A DNA stretch of 64,000 nt, taken from the NCBI RefSeq assembly GCF_024298885.1, contig NZ_CP101166.1, positions 868,001 to 932,000 on the forward strand, written 5' to 3'. The notes under the pieces were generated by a model, which was not told the origin of the DNA, did no database searches, and was given only the letters and a program-made list of their open reading frames with translations. Numbering within the stretch: the first letter of the stretch is position 1; each line of letters starts with the position of its first letter. Below, piece by piece: positions 43,447 to 51,280 of the stretch. This DNA is from Haloglomus halophilum. GTDB taxonomy: Archaea; Halobacteriota; Halobacteria; Halobacteriales; Haloarculaceae. A program made the translations under genes and the position numbers.

Positions 43447-45501
43447 TTACGGCGACCCACCGCGCCCCCGGCGGGCCGCGAGCAGCCCCACCAGCCCGAG
43501 CACCCCGAGGAGAGCCGCGAGCGGCCCGAACCCGGGTGCCCCGGCGTCCGTCACCGAGAGCGTCGTTCCGGGCGGTGGCGCGGTGACGGTCGGGGTCGGC
43601 GACGGCGGCGGGAGCTGCACCGTCCGGGCGAGGAGCTGCCCGTCCTCCGACGGGAACGGCCTGTCGGTGGACCCGTCCCCGCCGGGACCGTCGAACTGCC
43701 CGTTCCGGTTGCTGTCGTAGACGGCGATGAGCCGAACCGGGCGCGGCGCCTCCTCGTCGCGTGGCTGTATCGGGATCGTCCCGTTCACCCGGACCGGCTC
43801 ACCGGCGGTGACGGGGAACGCGGCGTACCCGCCGCTCCGGTTCTGCACGACCACGAATCCCGGCGCCGGGAAGCGGGCAGTGACCCCGAATCGGATCGTC
43901 GAGCCCTCCGGCCCGCGACGAACCCGGCGGACGGTCGCGTCACGTAGCGTCGGCCGCTGGCCCACCAGCACCTCCGCGCGGTGGAAGGTCGTCCCGTTCC
44001 GGGCGAGCGTCAGTGTCAGCATTCGACCGGCCGGCTGGGATCCGAGGTCGAACGTGGCGTCGGGAGTGCCCTCCGGCCGGTCCAGGGTTCCTCGCTCGGC
44101 CGGGAACGTCCGCTGGGCCAGCGTCTCGTTCCCCGACTGGACCCGGAGCGTCAGTTCCGAGTTCACCGCGAGGTTCGACCCCACCCGCGCGACGAACGCA
44201 CCGTCCGTCCCGACGACGGCCAGCTCCCGGGCCCCATCGACCGACGCGTTCCGCGCGACCGCGACGACGCCATCGGGCGTCCCGACGACGAGCCGACCCT
44301 GGTATCGCTCCGGGTCGCCGCCGGGGACGGTCAGCGACGGACGCAGGAACGTCCTCGACTGGGTCGCCAGCCGGACGGTCTCGTCCCCCTGGCGAAGCCG
44401 TACCCGGCCGGTGTCGAGCACGACGTAGAACGTGTCGTTCCCCCGGTCCGCGACGGTCGACACGCCGGGGCCCAGGAGTGCCACACCGGGCGGGGCGCCG
44501 GAGTCGGCCTCCGTCTCGGTGCTGCTATCGACCGGCTCCGGACCGCCGGGCCGCTCGGCGATCACGGCGAAGCGCCCCCCAGTGGCGTTCGCCGCACGGA
44601 GGAGTCGCTGGGTCGCGTTCGACCCGGTGGCGTTCGCGTACGCCCGGCCGAGCCGTGCCGAACGGAACTCCAGCACCGCCACCTCGTCGGGGACGACGAC
44701 CGATGACTGTTCCAGTTCCCTCGCCCCGATTCCTCGCCGGATCTCCCCGCCAGTGCGAAGCTCGCCGGCGAGCGCGGGCGCCGCGCGGTAGGTGGCGATC
44801 TCCCGATCCGGCCCGGGGTCGACCGGCCGGTCGAGGAGGTCGAACCACTCGGTCCGGCGGCTGGTACCGTTCCGCGTCGACCGTTCGAGCGCCACCTGGT
44901 ACCGGCCCGGCACGTCGAGTTCCCCGTCGCAGCCACCGTCTACCTCCAGCCCAGCCGTATCCAGCAGGAGTCGGAACGAACCGCTCTCGGCGTCGGCGAG
45001 CACCCGGTGCCGGCTCTCGCGGAGGTCGATACGGAGCCGCTCACAGGAGGTTCCGGACGGGCTGGTGACGTTCAGGCTCGCGTCCGTCGCGTCCAGTGCC
45101 TGGAAGAACCGGACCGTCGCGTTCGGTCCCGTCGTGTCGGCGTACTCGGCACCGAGCCGCTCGGCCGTGAACGCCACCACCAGCGTCTCGCCGACCCGCA
45201 CGCGGTCGTCGGTCTCCAGTTCCCCGGCCCGGTGGGCCGTGGTCACGTCGTCGACCCCCTCGAGTGCGTCGTACGAGCGACCCGGCCCGACGAGCAGCGT
45301 CAGGTTCCCGCCGGTAGCGTTCTCGTGAGGTTCGACGGCACCTGTCGTCGCGCTCGGGCCGCCGCTACCGGCGCCGCCGGCCACGGCGACGAACGGCGTT
45401 ATCGTCGTCAGAACGGCCATGAGCGCCACGAACAGGACGGTGAGCCGCCGTCGACGGGGCGGCCGCTGGTCGGCCGAGTCGGTACCGGTCGTGGAGGGCA
45501 T
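43447..45501 (-). CDS. PGF-CTERM-anchored surface glycoprotein
   Basis: A 684-residue secreted protein: an Arg-rich N-terminus and signal helix (about 18-45), a large extracellular region with many N-x-[S/T] sites, several beta-rich repeats (for example VGETLVVAFTAERLGAEYA and VVPDEVAVLEFRSARLGRAY), and a C-terminal PGFGPLAALLGVLGLVGLLA plus Arg tail. The last is a PGF-CTERM signal, processed by archaeosortase so that the protein is lipid-anchored. It resembles S-layer-associated haloarchaeal surface proteins; the function is not known. It is the first gene upstream of carB on this strand, with an 81-bp gap. Confidence 0.85.
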   Translation of the reverse strand: MPSTTGTDSADQRPPRRRRLTVLFVALMAVLTTITPFVAVAGGAGSGGPSATTGAVEPHENATGGNLTLLVGPGRSYDALEGVDDVTTAHRAGELETDDRVRVGETLVVAFTAERLGAEYADTTGPNATVRFFQALDATDASLNVTSPSGTSCERLRIDLRESRHRVLADAESGSFRLLLDTAGLEVDGGCDGELDVPGRYQVALERSTRNGTSRRTEWFDLLDRPVDPGPDREIATYRAAPALAGELRTGGEIRRGIGARELEQSSVVVPDEVAVLEFRSARLGRAYANATGSNATQRLLRAANATGGRFAVIAERPGGPEPVDSSTETEADSGAPPGVALLGPGVSTVADRGNDTFYVVLDTGRVRLRQGDETVRLATQSRTFLRPSLTVPGGDPERYQGRLVVGTPDGVVAVARNASVDGARELAVVGTDGAFVARVGSNLAVNSELTLRVQSGNETLAQRTFPAERGTLDRPEGTPDATFDLGSQPAGRMLTLTLARNGTTFHRAEVLVGQRPTLRDATVRRVRRGPEGSTIRFGVTARFPAPGFVVVQNRSGGYAAFPVTAGEPVRVNGTIPIQPRDEEAPRPVRLIAVYDSNRNGQFDGPGGDGSTDRPFPSEDGQLLARTVQLPPPSPTPTVTAPPPGTTLSVTDAGAPGFGPLAALLGVLGLVGLLAARRGRGGSP

Positions 45502-45591
45502 CGGTCGAGAGGAACGGCCCGTCCGGTAAGTGTCTTTACGCCCGCAGCTGGGGGCAGTGGTGGGACGGACGGGAACGACCGGAGGACACGT

Positions 45592-45825
45592 TCACTGCGG
45601 TTCGTCGAGTCGGTACCGGTAGGGGTGGTCCCTGATGACCTCCACCTCGCCGGCCTCGGCCTGCCGGCCGAGCACCGTCGCGATGCGGTGGGCACTCTCG
45701 AACTCCTCGCCGTGCTCCTCCAGCAGGTCGAGAATCTCGCGCGCGGTCAGGGGCTGCTCCGCATCGGCGTCGGTGATGACCGACCGGATCCGCTCGAACT
45801 CACCCCGGCGTAAGCGCATGTGCAT
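45592..45825 (-). CDS. Small winged-helix-like protein
   Basis: A 77-residue protein starting MHMRLRRGEFERIRSVITDA. TAREILDLLEEHGEEFESAH and RIATVLGRQAEAGEVEVIRD look like a winged helix-turn-helix, and the rest (PYRYRL) like the wing. This fits small haloarchaeal DNA-binding proteins of uncertain role. Several ATGs are in frame (45846, 45825, 45819); 45825 is chosen as the start just upstream of the conserved segment. No partner gene is closely linked. Confidence 0.6.
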   Translation of the reverse strand: MHMRLRRGEFERIRSVITDADAEQPLTAREILDLLEEHGEEFESAHRIATVLGRQAEAGEVEVIRDHPYRYRLDEPQ

Positions 45826-46225
45826 ACATAACACTCCAACTATCATAGAACCCCGTCAGACAATCGTCAGACGCGCGGCTGTCGAGAACCGCAGGAGGGC
45901 TCAGCGATGGCGGCCAGGGTGGACCGTCCGACGAATCGTCCGTCGGCCGCTCACCGAGGTCGCTCGTACCACCCAGCGGTGCATCGGGGGATGTACTAAT
46001 GGTTGCGGTCGGGAGCAATATATGGCGAGTACCGACCGACCGAACGGTCTCACGAGATACGGAGATGCCCGGAACGATACCGACACCGACCAGGCACAAC
46101 TGCGGAACATGGGAACCTCTTCATCAGTAACGTAGCCGGTTGTCGTCGACATCGCTCGGTTCCGGCTCTATCGCTGCACCAACCGGGGAAAATTTTATTT
46201 AGATAATGAATACACAATGATATGC
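45826..46225. other. Intergenic region with the promoter of the DUF4234 gene
   Basis: This 400-bp gap lacks a convincing gene. A 37-codon frame from the ATG at 46022 to 46135 has a TACTAATG element about 27 nt upstream, but its sequence is low-complexity, so it is only a weak candidate. The right end is AT-rich with TTTTATTTA at 46193-46201. Confidence 0.4.
46193..46201 (+). promoter_or_regulatory. TATA box of the DUF4234 gene
   Basis: TTTTATTTA is centred 29 nt before the ATG at 46226 and 20 nt before the in-frame ATG at 46217, so it favours the later start. Confidence 0.6.
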
Positions 46226-46555
46226 ATGTCGGATACAGTCGAGATCACCGACCGCTCGGCGTTCAGCAGCCAGTCGCTCGGACTCCAGGTCGTATTCACC
46301 ATCATAACGCTCGGGCTCTACCCGATATGGTGGTCGTACAAGACCGCGAAGATGCTCGACCGGGGGACGAATCAGGACCTCAGCCCGATCCTGGCGTTCA
46401 TCCCCCTCGTGAACATCATCGTCTTCTGGCAGATATCGAAGGCCTCGGAGCCGCTCACCGACCAGGACGCGATGCCGGTGTTCCTGCTGTTCCTCTTCTT
46501 CGGCATCATCAGCTGGTACTGGGTCCAGAGCGGTATCAACTCCGCCGCGGCGTAG
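46226..46555 (+). CDS. DUF4234-like membrane protein
   Basis: A 109-residue membrane protein with three helices (about 20-38, 57-75 and 86-103). VVFTIITLGLYPIWWSYKTA is the feature of the DUF4234 family, found across archaea and bacteria with unknown function. The start MSDTVEITDRS at 46226 is fixed by the TATA spacing; an ATG at 46217 adds three residues. It is convergent with the DUF5815 gene. Confidence 0.75.
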   Translation: MSDTVEITDRSAFSSQSLGLQVVFTIITLGLYPIWWSYKTAKMLDRGTNQDLSPILAFIPLVNIIVFWQISKASEPLTDQDAMPVFLLFLFFGIISWYWVQSGINSAAA

Positions 46556-46621
46556 CTGCAGCCGCCTCGGAACCACCTTCTCCGCCCGGAAACATCGACG
46601 AGGGACCGGAGGACCGAACGC

Positions 46622-47155
46622 TCACGCCGGCTGATCGAACTCGTCCTCGAAGTCGCGCTCGGCCCGATACGCTTCGACGAACTCCGCGACATCGAACTGG
46701 AGCATCTCCTGTTCGAACTGCCTGGCCGCCGTCTCGTCCTCGGCGTGGCTCAGCGCGTGTTCCATCAGCTCGACCAGCAGCTCGACGACGATCTCGTGGA
46801 GCCGGCGAGCGTCGAAGTCCGCCACCCACACCATCGCGTAGCCCACGGAGCCGTCGTCGCTCACGTCGGCACTCACGACGGCCTCGGGGAACTCCTCCAG
46901 CACCATCCCCATCACGTGGGGCGTGCCGAACTGGCCGAACTCGTCGGCCGTCTCGATGGCCGCCTCCAGGGTGCGGACGAGTTCCTCGGGCACCCACCGC
47001 GAGAGCGGGTGGACGTCCATCACGACCGCGTGGCGCTCGCCACAGTCACAGGCGTACTCCCGCAGCCCCAGGTCGAGCTCGTGGGGGGTGACCGTCTCGC
47101 CACACGGGAGGTCGAGTTCCGTCCCGCGCCCGCCGGGTACGCGCGGCTCTGTCAT
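46622..47155 (-). CDS. DUF5815 family protein
   Basis: A 177-residue acidic soluble protein. VPGGRGTELDLPCGETVTPH, GLREYACDCGERHAVVMDVH (with a zinc-like C-x-C pair), GTPHVMGMVLEEFPEAVVSA and FDARRLHEIVVELLVELMEH match the conserved haloarchaeal DUF5815 family, whose function is unknown. The segment with four Cys (one in PCGE, CDCG pair) may bind metal. It lies 66 bp from the end of the convergent DUF4234 gene. A repeat element lies upstream. Confidence 0.82.
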   Translation of the reverse strand: MTEPRVPGGRGTELDLPCGETVTPHELDLGLREYACDCGERHAVVMDVHPLSRWVPEELVRTLEAAIETADEFGQFGTPHVMGMVLEEFPEAVVSADVSDDGSVGYAMVWVADFDARRLHEIVVELLVELMEHALSHAEDETAARQFEQEMLQFDVAEFVEAYRAERDFEDEFDQPA

Positions 47156-47467
47156 CGGCCGCGCTTGGACGTGTGGCCGGGTAAAGGGGTCGGTCTGGAG
47201 TCGTACACGCCGTGGTTTCGGGTCGGGGTCGGCTCGCTACGCGCTCTGCTCGGGTGGGACTGAAAGGGCCCGGCAGTTCGACCCGTCCCGGACGACGTAA
47301 GCACCGCAACGAGGCCCGGACGGTCGAACTGCCGGGGGCTTTCTACCCGCTCCCGTCGGTCGCTGCCGGCGCCGTCCAGTTGTCGAAAGTCCCACCCGGA
47401 CAGAATGTGTGGCGAGCCGATGCGGACTCGAAACCACAGTGAGTCCCTTCGAAACCGACAGACCTGC
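47156..47467. other. Intergenic region between the DUF5815 and LeuA/CimA genes
   Basis: The 312-bp gap is almost entirely filled by repeat element E4 (47212-47437). The remaining 56 bp on the left carry the DUF5815 promoter region (a GTAAAGGGG stretch). I see no other gene. Confidence 0.55.
47212..47437 (+). repeat. Hairpin element E4 with terminal inverted repeats
   Basis: Outer arms 47212-47260 and 47387-47437 are inverted repeats: GTGGTTTCG-n-GTC-n-TCGGCTCGC at one end and its complement at the other, meeting in CGGGTGGGACT. Inside them lies a second hairpin: GAAAGGGCCCGGCAGTTCGA (with CCCGTCC, 47262-47288) pairs with 47318-47343, and the loop has GACGTAAGCACCGCAACGAG (from 47294). The nested inverted repeats resemble a miniature mobile element. 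It has no target-site duplication that I can see. Confidence 0.8.
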
Positions 47468-49054
47468 CTAGTCGTCCGCGATGACGGGATCCTCGTCGTA
47501 GGCGAGCAGGCGGTCGAGCGCGTCGACCATCGCGCGCACCGAGGCGGTGGTGATATCGGAATCGCTGGCGGCGACGTTGACCGTGCGGTCACCCCGGGAC
47601 ATCGTCACCTCGACCGTGACGACGGCGTCGGTGCCGCCCGTGATGGCGTCGACGTGGTACTCGTCGAGCTGGGCGTCGGCGGCGGTGCCGAGCGCGTTGC
47701 GGACCGCGGAGAGCGCGGCGTCGACCGGGCCGGAGCCGGTGCCCGCGGCGGTGCGCTCCTCGCCCTGTACGCGGAGCCGGACGCTCGCGGTGGGCGTGCC
47801 GGAGCCGGAGGCGGCCGTGAGGTCGAGCAGTTCGACCCGGCGCTCGCGCTCCTGCCCGCTGACCTCCTCGGCGATGGCCAGCAGGTCGGCATCCGTGACG
47901 CGCTTGCCGCGGTCGCCGAGCTGCTTGACACGGCTGACGACATCCGTGAGCTCCTCGTCGGTCATGTCGACGCCGTGTTCGTTGAGCGCGGCCTCGACGC
48001 CGGCACGGCCGGCGTGTTTGCCCAGCACGAGACGGCGCTCGCGGCCCACCTTCTCCGGCGGGTACGGCTCGTACATGGAGTCGTCCTTCAGCGTGCCGTC
48101 CGTGTGGATGCCGGACTCGTGGGTGAAGGCGTTCTCCCCGACGACGGCCTTGTTCGGCGCGATGGGGACGCCCATACTGTTGGCGACGAGTTCGGCGAGC
48201 CCGTACAGCTCGTCGGTCTTGAGCGTCTGGACGCCGTAGCCGTGGTCGAGCGCGATGGCGACCTCCTCGATGGCGACGTTGCCCGCACGCTCGCCGATAC
48301 CGTTGATGGTGCCGTGGACGAGGTCCGCGCCGGCGGCGACGCCGACCAGGGCGTTCGTCACGGCGAGCCCGAGGTCGTCGTGCGTGTGGGTGCTGGTGGG
48401 GCCGATGTCGTCCAGCGCGGCGTAGATCTCCAGCATCCGGTCGGGTGTGGCGTGGCCCACCGTGTCGGGCACGCAGATACGGTCGGCGCCGGCGTCCATC
48501 GCCGCGGACATCAGCTCGACCAGGAACTCCAGATCGGCGCGGGAGCCGTCCTCGCCGAGCACCTCGACCCACAGGCCGTGGTCGGCGGCGTACTCGACGA
48601 GTTCGACGGTGTCGGCGATGACCTCCTCGTGGGTCGTCCCGACCTTCGTCTCGACGTGGCGGTCGCTGGCGGGGACGACGATGTCCACGCCGTCGACGCC
48701 GCAGTCGAGTGCGAGGTCGATGTCGTTCTTCACGCCACGACAGAACGACGTGACCGTCGCGTCGAGGTCCAGCGACGTGACCTTCTGGATGGTCTCGCGC
48801 TCGCCCGGACCCGTACACGCGGAGCCGGCCTCGATGACCGACACGTCCGCGTCGTCGAGGCGCTGGGCGATGTCGGCCTTCTCCTCGGGCGTCAGCGAGA
48901 CGCCCGGCGCCTGCTCCCCGTCGCGCAGCGTCGTGTCGAGGAACTCCACGCCGGTCGCCTCGGTCAGCGAGCGTGTCGCTGGGTGGTCGCCGAACAGGAA
49001 CGAGTTCGATGCGTCGGTGTTGGGTGTGGGGTCAGAAGAGCCCACGAATTTCAC
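47468..49054 (-). CDS. 2-Isopropylmalate synthase/(R)-citramalate synthase family enzyme
   Basis: A 528-residue enzyme of the LeuA/CimA family. It condenses acetyl-CoA with a 2-oxoacid (2-oxoisovalerate for leucine, or pyruvate for isoleucine). The catalytic barrel begins EFLDTTLRDGEQAPGVSLT (about 36-54), with metal ligands in STHTHDDLGLAVTNAL (about 218-233) and the LVHGTINGIGERAGNVAIEE segment. The C-terminal regulatory domain (about 400-515) contains QLDEYHVDAITGGTDAVVTV. Which 2-oxoacid it uses cannot be told from motifs alone. The GTG at 49054 is the only start giving the upstream residues; see the overlapping small frame upstream. Confidence 0.85.
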   Translation of the reverse strand: MKFVGSSDPTPNTDASNSFLFGDHPATRSLTEATGVEFLDTTLRDGEQAPGVSLTPEEKADIAQRLDDADVSVIEAGSACTGPGERETIQKVTSLDLDATVTSFCRGVKNDIDLALDCGVDGVDIVVPASDRHVETKVGTTHEEVIADTVELVEYAADHGLWVEVLGEDGSRADLEFLVELMSAAMDAGADRICVPDTVGHATPDRMLEIYAALDDIGPTSTHTHDDLGLAVTNALVGVAAGADLVHGTINGIGERAGNVAIEEVAIALDHGYGVQTLKTDELYGLAELVANSMGVPIAPNKAVVGENAFTHESGIHTDGTLKDDSMYEPYPPEKVGRERRLVLGKHAGRAGVEAALNEHGVDMTDEELTDVVSRVKQLGDRGKRVTDADLLAIAEEVSGQERERRVELLDLTAASGSGTPTASVRLRVQGEERTAAGTGSGPVDAALSAVRNALGTAADAQLDEYHVDAITGGTDAVVTVEVTMSRGDRTVNVAASDSDITTASVRAMVDALDRLLAYDEDPVIADD

Positions 49055-49232
49055 ACCCAGCCGCCTCGCGGCGACTTCCTCTATCCTCCGGGTTGTCGGA
49101 ATCCGACATGGTTACGCGTGACACCTTGCGGTCGAAGGGTAAGAGGGTGCCGGTCCGGGACAGATGTGACGAGGCGCGCAGCCGAACGGGCACAGCTCCG
49201 CCCGAGACGGCCGTTCGAGCCGGTGAGACGCG

Positions 49233-49775
49233 TCAGTCCAGCGCCCGCTCGTAGACGACCTCCCGCTCGCCCGCGTCGACCAGCCCCGATTCGCTCACCG
49301 GCTCGAAGCCGTGCGACTCGTAGAAGCCGACCCCGACCTCGTTGCCCGCGAGCAGGACGACCTGCAGGCGGTCGGTCTCATCGCGGGCCCGCGCGACGAC
49401 GTGGTCGAGCAGTTCGGTCCCGATACCCTCGCCCCACCGCTCCGGATGGACGTACAGCCGCGGGACGACGTACGCACCCGACGGGCTGGGACCGGCGTGG
49501 ACGACGCCGACCGGGTCCGCACCCGCGCCCGTCTCGGCCGCACCCTCGCCCGACCCGCCGCCCACGGCGCCCGTATCGACCGCGACGAGGAAGACGTGGT
49601 CCGGGTTCGTGATGACATCGCGCAGCTCCTCGGCGCGCCACCAGTTGTCGAGCCGCTCGTCGACCTCGTCGGGGCCCATGATGTCGTCGTACGCCTCGTG
49701 CCACGCCGCCCGCGCGAGTTCGCGGACGGCCTCGGCCTCACCGGGCGTCGCCGCCCGGATGGCTACGTCGGTCAT
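49233..49775 (-). CDS. GNAT family N-acetyltransferase
   Basis: A 180-residue GNAT enzyme starting MTDVAIRAATPGEAEAVREL. The CoA-binding segment is RLYVHPERWGEGIGTELLDH (about 105-124), with a Gly-rich insertion (about 73-95) before it, and VGFYESHGFEPVSES is the typical C-terminal part. The acceptor is unknown. It stands 178 bp upstream of the LeuA/CimA gene and on the same strand. Confidence 0.85.
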   Translation of the reverse strand: MTDVAIRAATPGEAEAVRELARAAWHEAYDDIMGPDEVDERLDNWWRAEELRDVITNPDHVFLVAVDTGAVGGGSGEGAAETGAGADPVGVVHAGPSPSGAYVVPRLYVHPERWGEGIGTELLDHVVARARDETDRLQVVLLAGNEVGVGFYESHGFEPVSESGLVDAGEREVVYERALD

Positions 49776-49945
49776 GAGGCGGAGGTCCGCCGGATGGCAC
49801 TAAGCGGTTGCGTTCGCGTTCTCCCTGCTTTTCGAGGAGAAACAACGCGGAAATTGCAATATTATAGAGCATAAATCACATATGGAACATCTTATGAGAC
49901 AGATGACCGAGATTCGACGCCACCCCGGCGAACACGGAGCCGAGC
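49776..49945. other. AT-rich intergenic region
   Basis: A 170-bp gap whose central 90 bp (49815-49905) is AT-rich, holding ATATTATAGAGCATAAATCA. This side carries the GNAT promoter (minus strand) and the 3' end of the lipoprotein operon. No gene is visible. Confidence 0.35.
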
Positions 49946-51280
49946 CTACCGCGAGTGCACGTCGTCCAGTTGCCCGGTGGTCGGCGCGTTCACGATGGTG
50001 ACGGTCGCCCCCGACCGCTGGACGCGGAAAGCGTCGGCGTACGGGTCCGACTCGGGGACGACGAACACGCCGTCGCCGCGTGCCTCGGCGTCGTGCGAGC
50101 GGAGCAGGTCACGGTAGGCCGTCACGAACTCGCGGGCCTCGTCGGCCGAGTCCCACTCGCTCCGCCAGACGTAGCCGTACTCGCCGTCGTTCTCGTACGG
50201 GACGACGCGGTCCCCGTCCCAGCCCGTCGAGTACGGGTGGGCGTAGTCGTACTGCGGATGGTCGCCGAGCTGGTCGTTGGCCCAGAACATCGCGTAGATG
50301 GACGCCTCGCCCACCGTGTCGTACTCGGGGTCGACGTCGAAGCGCTCCCAGTCGGCCGAGGACCGGTCGTTCAGCGTGATCCGGGCGGGTTTGTCGCCCG
50401 GATAGCGCTCGGGGTGGATGACCTGCTCCGTCGAGGTCGGGTACTGGTCGTAGGCGTCGTCGACGGCGTCCCAGCCACCACGCTGCTTCAGTTCCTCGAC
50501 GAACCCCGGACCGGCCGCGTACGGCGCGAAGACGGTGGTGAACAGGCCCCGGTTGAACGGGCCGCCGCCACCACCGCCACCGCCGCTCTCGGGGCGCTCC
50601 AGACAGGACCACTGGCCCCCACAGCGGCGCTCGTAGGTGTTCTCGACGAAGTTCGCGTCGCCCTCGATGAGGCCGTCCTCGGCGAGCTGGGCGTCCTGGG
50701 TCTCGGGGTTGGTACCGAGCCCGAAGTGCTGGTCCTGGAGCGCGTGGACCAGTTCGTGCGAGAGGGTCGTCCGGTCGACCGTCGGGGTCTCGCTGTTGCT
50801 CACGAGCACGATCTCGTCCTTCGAGGGGGAGTAGTAGCCCTGCACGGAGGAGCCGAACACCGAATCCAGCGTCTGTGCGACGCTTTCGTCCTCGTCGACG
50901 ATGAAGATGGCCTCCCAGACCTGATCGTTCCAGCGGTTGAACTCGCTGTCGGGGTCGCTCGCGCGGTCGCCGCGCTGCTGGCGGTACTCCTCCCGGCTGA
51001 TGACCTCTACCGGCACGCGGCTCTCGAACTCCAGCCCCCGGATCTTCTCGACGCGGGCCATCGTCCGGGCGACGACACGCCGGCGCTCGGTCTCGTTGAG
51101 GCCGTCGTCGAACGTCACGTCCACCGGGTCGTCGTGCCAGTAGCCGTCCTCCCAGCCGAGCTGGTCGTTCGCCGGGTCCTCGCGCTCACCACCCTGGAGC
51201 GGCCCGCCGACGCTACAGCCCGCGAGCACGAGCAGGGCCGCCAGCGAGACCGCGAGGAGACGGTGGCGCGCCGTCGTCAC
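49946..51280 (-). CDS. Hvo_1808-type zincin-like lipoprotein 1
   Basis: A 444-residue lipoprotein: signal peptide with lipobox LLVLAGC (Cys at 22). LGWEDGYWHDDPVDV and ARTMARVEKIRGLEFESRVP precede the HExxH site HELVH at 175-179, with EGDANFVE (207-214) as the third zinc ligand region, so it resembles a gluzincin metallopeptidase. A Cys pair (RRCGGQWSC near 219-227) may be a disulfide. The C-terminal DAFRVQRSGATVTIVNAPTT strand is shared with the next gene. Peptidase activity is inferred. Its start overlaps the stop of the upstream paralogue by 4 bp, so the two form an operon. Confidence 0.82.
   Translation of the reverse strand: MTTARHRLLAVSLAALLVLAGCSVGGPLQGGEREDPANDQLGWEDGYWHDDPVDVTFDDGLNETERRRVVARTMARVEKIRGLEFESRVPVEVISREEYRQQRGDRASDPDSEFNRWNDQVWEAIFIVDEDESVAQTLDSVFGSSVQGYYSPSKDEIVLVSNSETPTVDRTTLSHELVHALQDQHFGLGTNPETQDAQLAEDGLIEGDANFVENTYERRCGGQWSCLERPESGGGGGGGGPFNRGLFTTVFAPYAAGPGFVEELKQRGGWDAVDDAYDQYPTSTEQVIHPERYPGDKPARITLNDRSSADWERFDVDPEYDTVGEASIYAMFWANDQLGDHPQYDYAHPYSTGWDGDRVVPYENDGEYGYVWRSEWDSADEAREFVTAYRDLLRSHDAEARGDGVFVVPESDPYADAFRVQRSGATVTIVNAPTTGQLDDVHSR

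Noticed and set aside
46022-46135. 37-codon frame with a TATA-like sequence
   Set aside because: The composition is low-complexity (Thr/Asp/Arg), no homologue is remembered, and the overlapping region has no other coding support.
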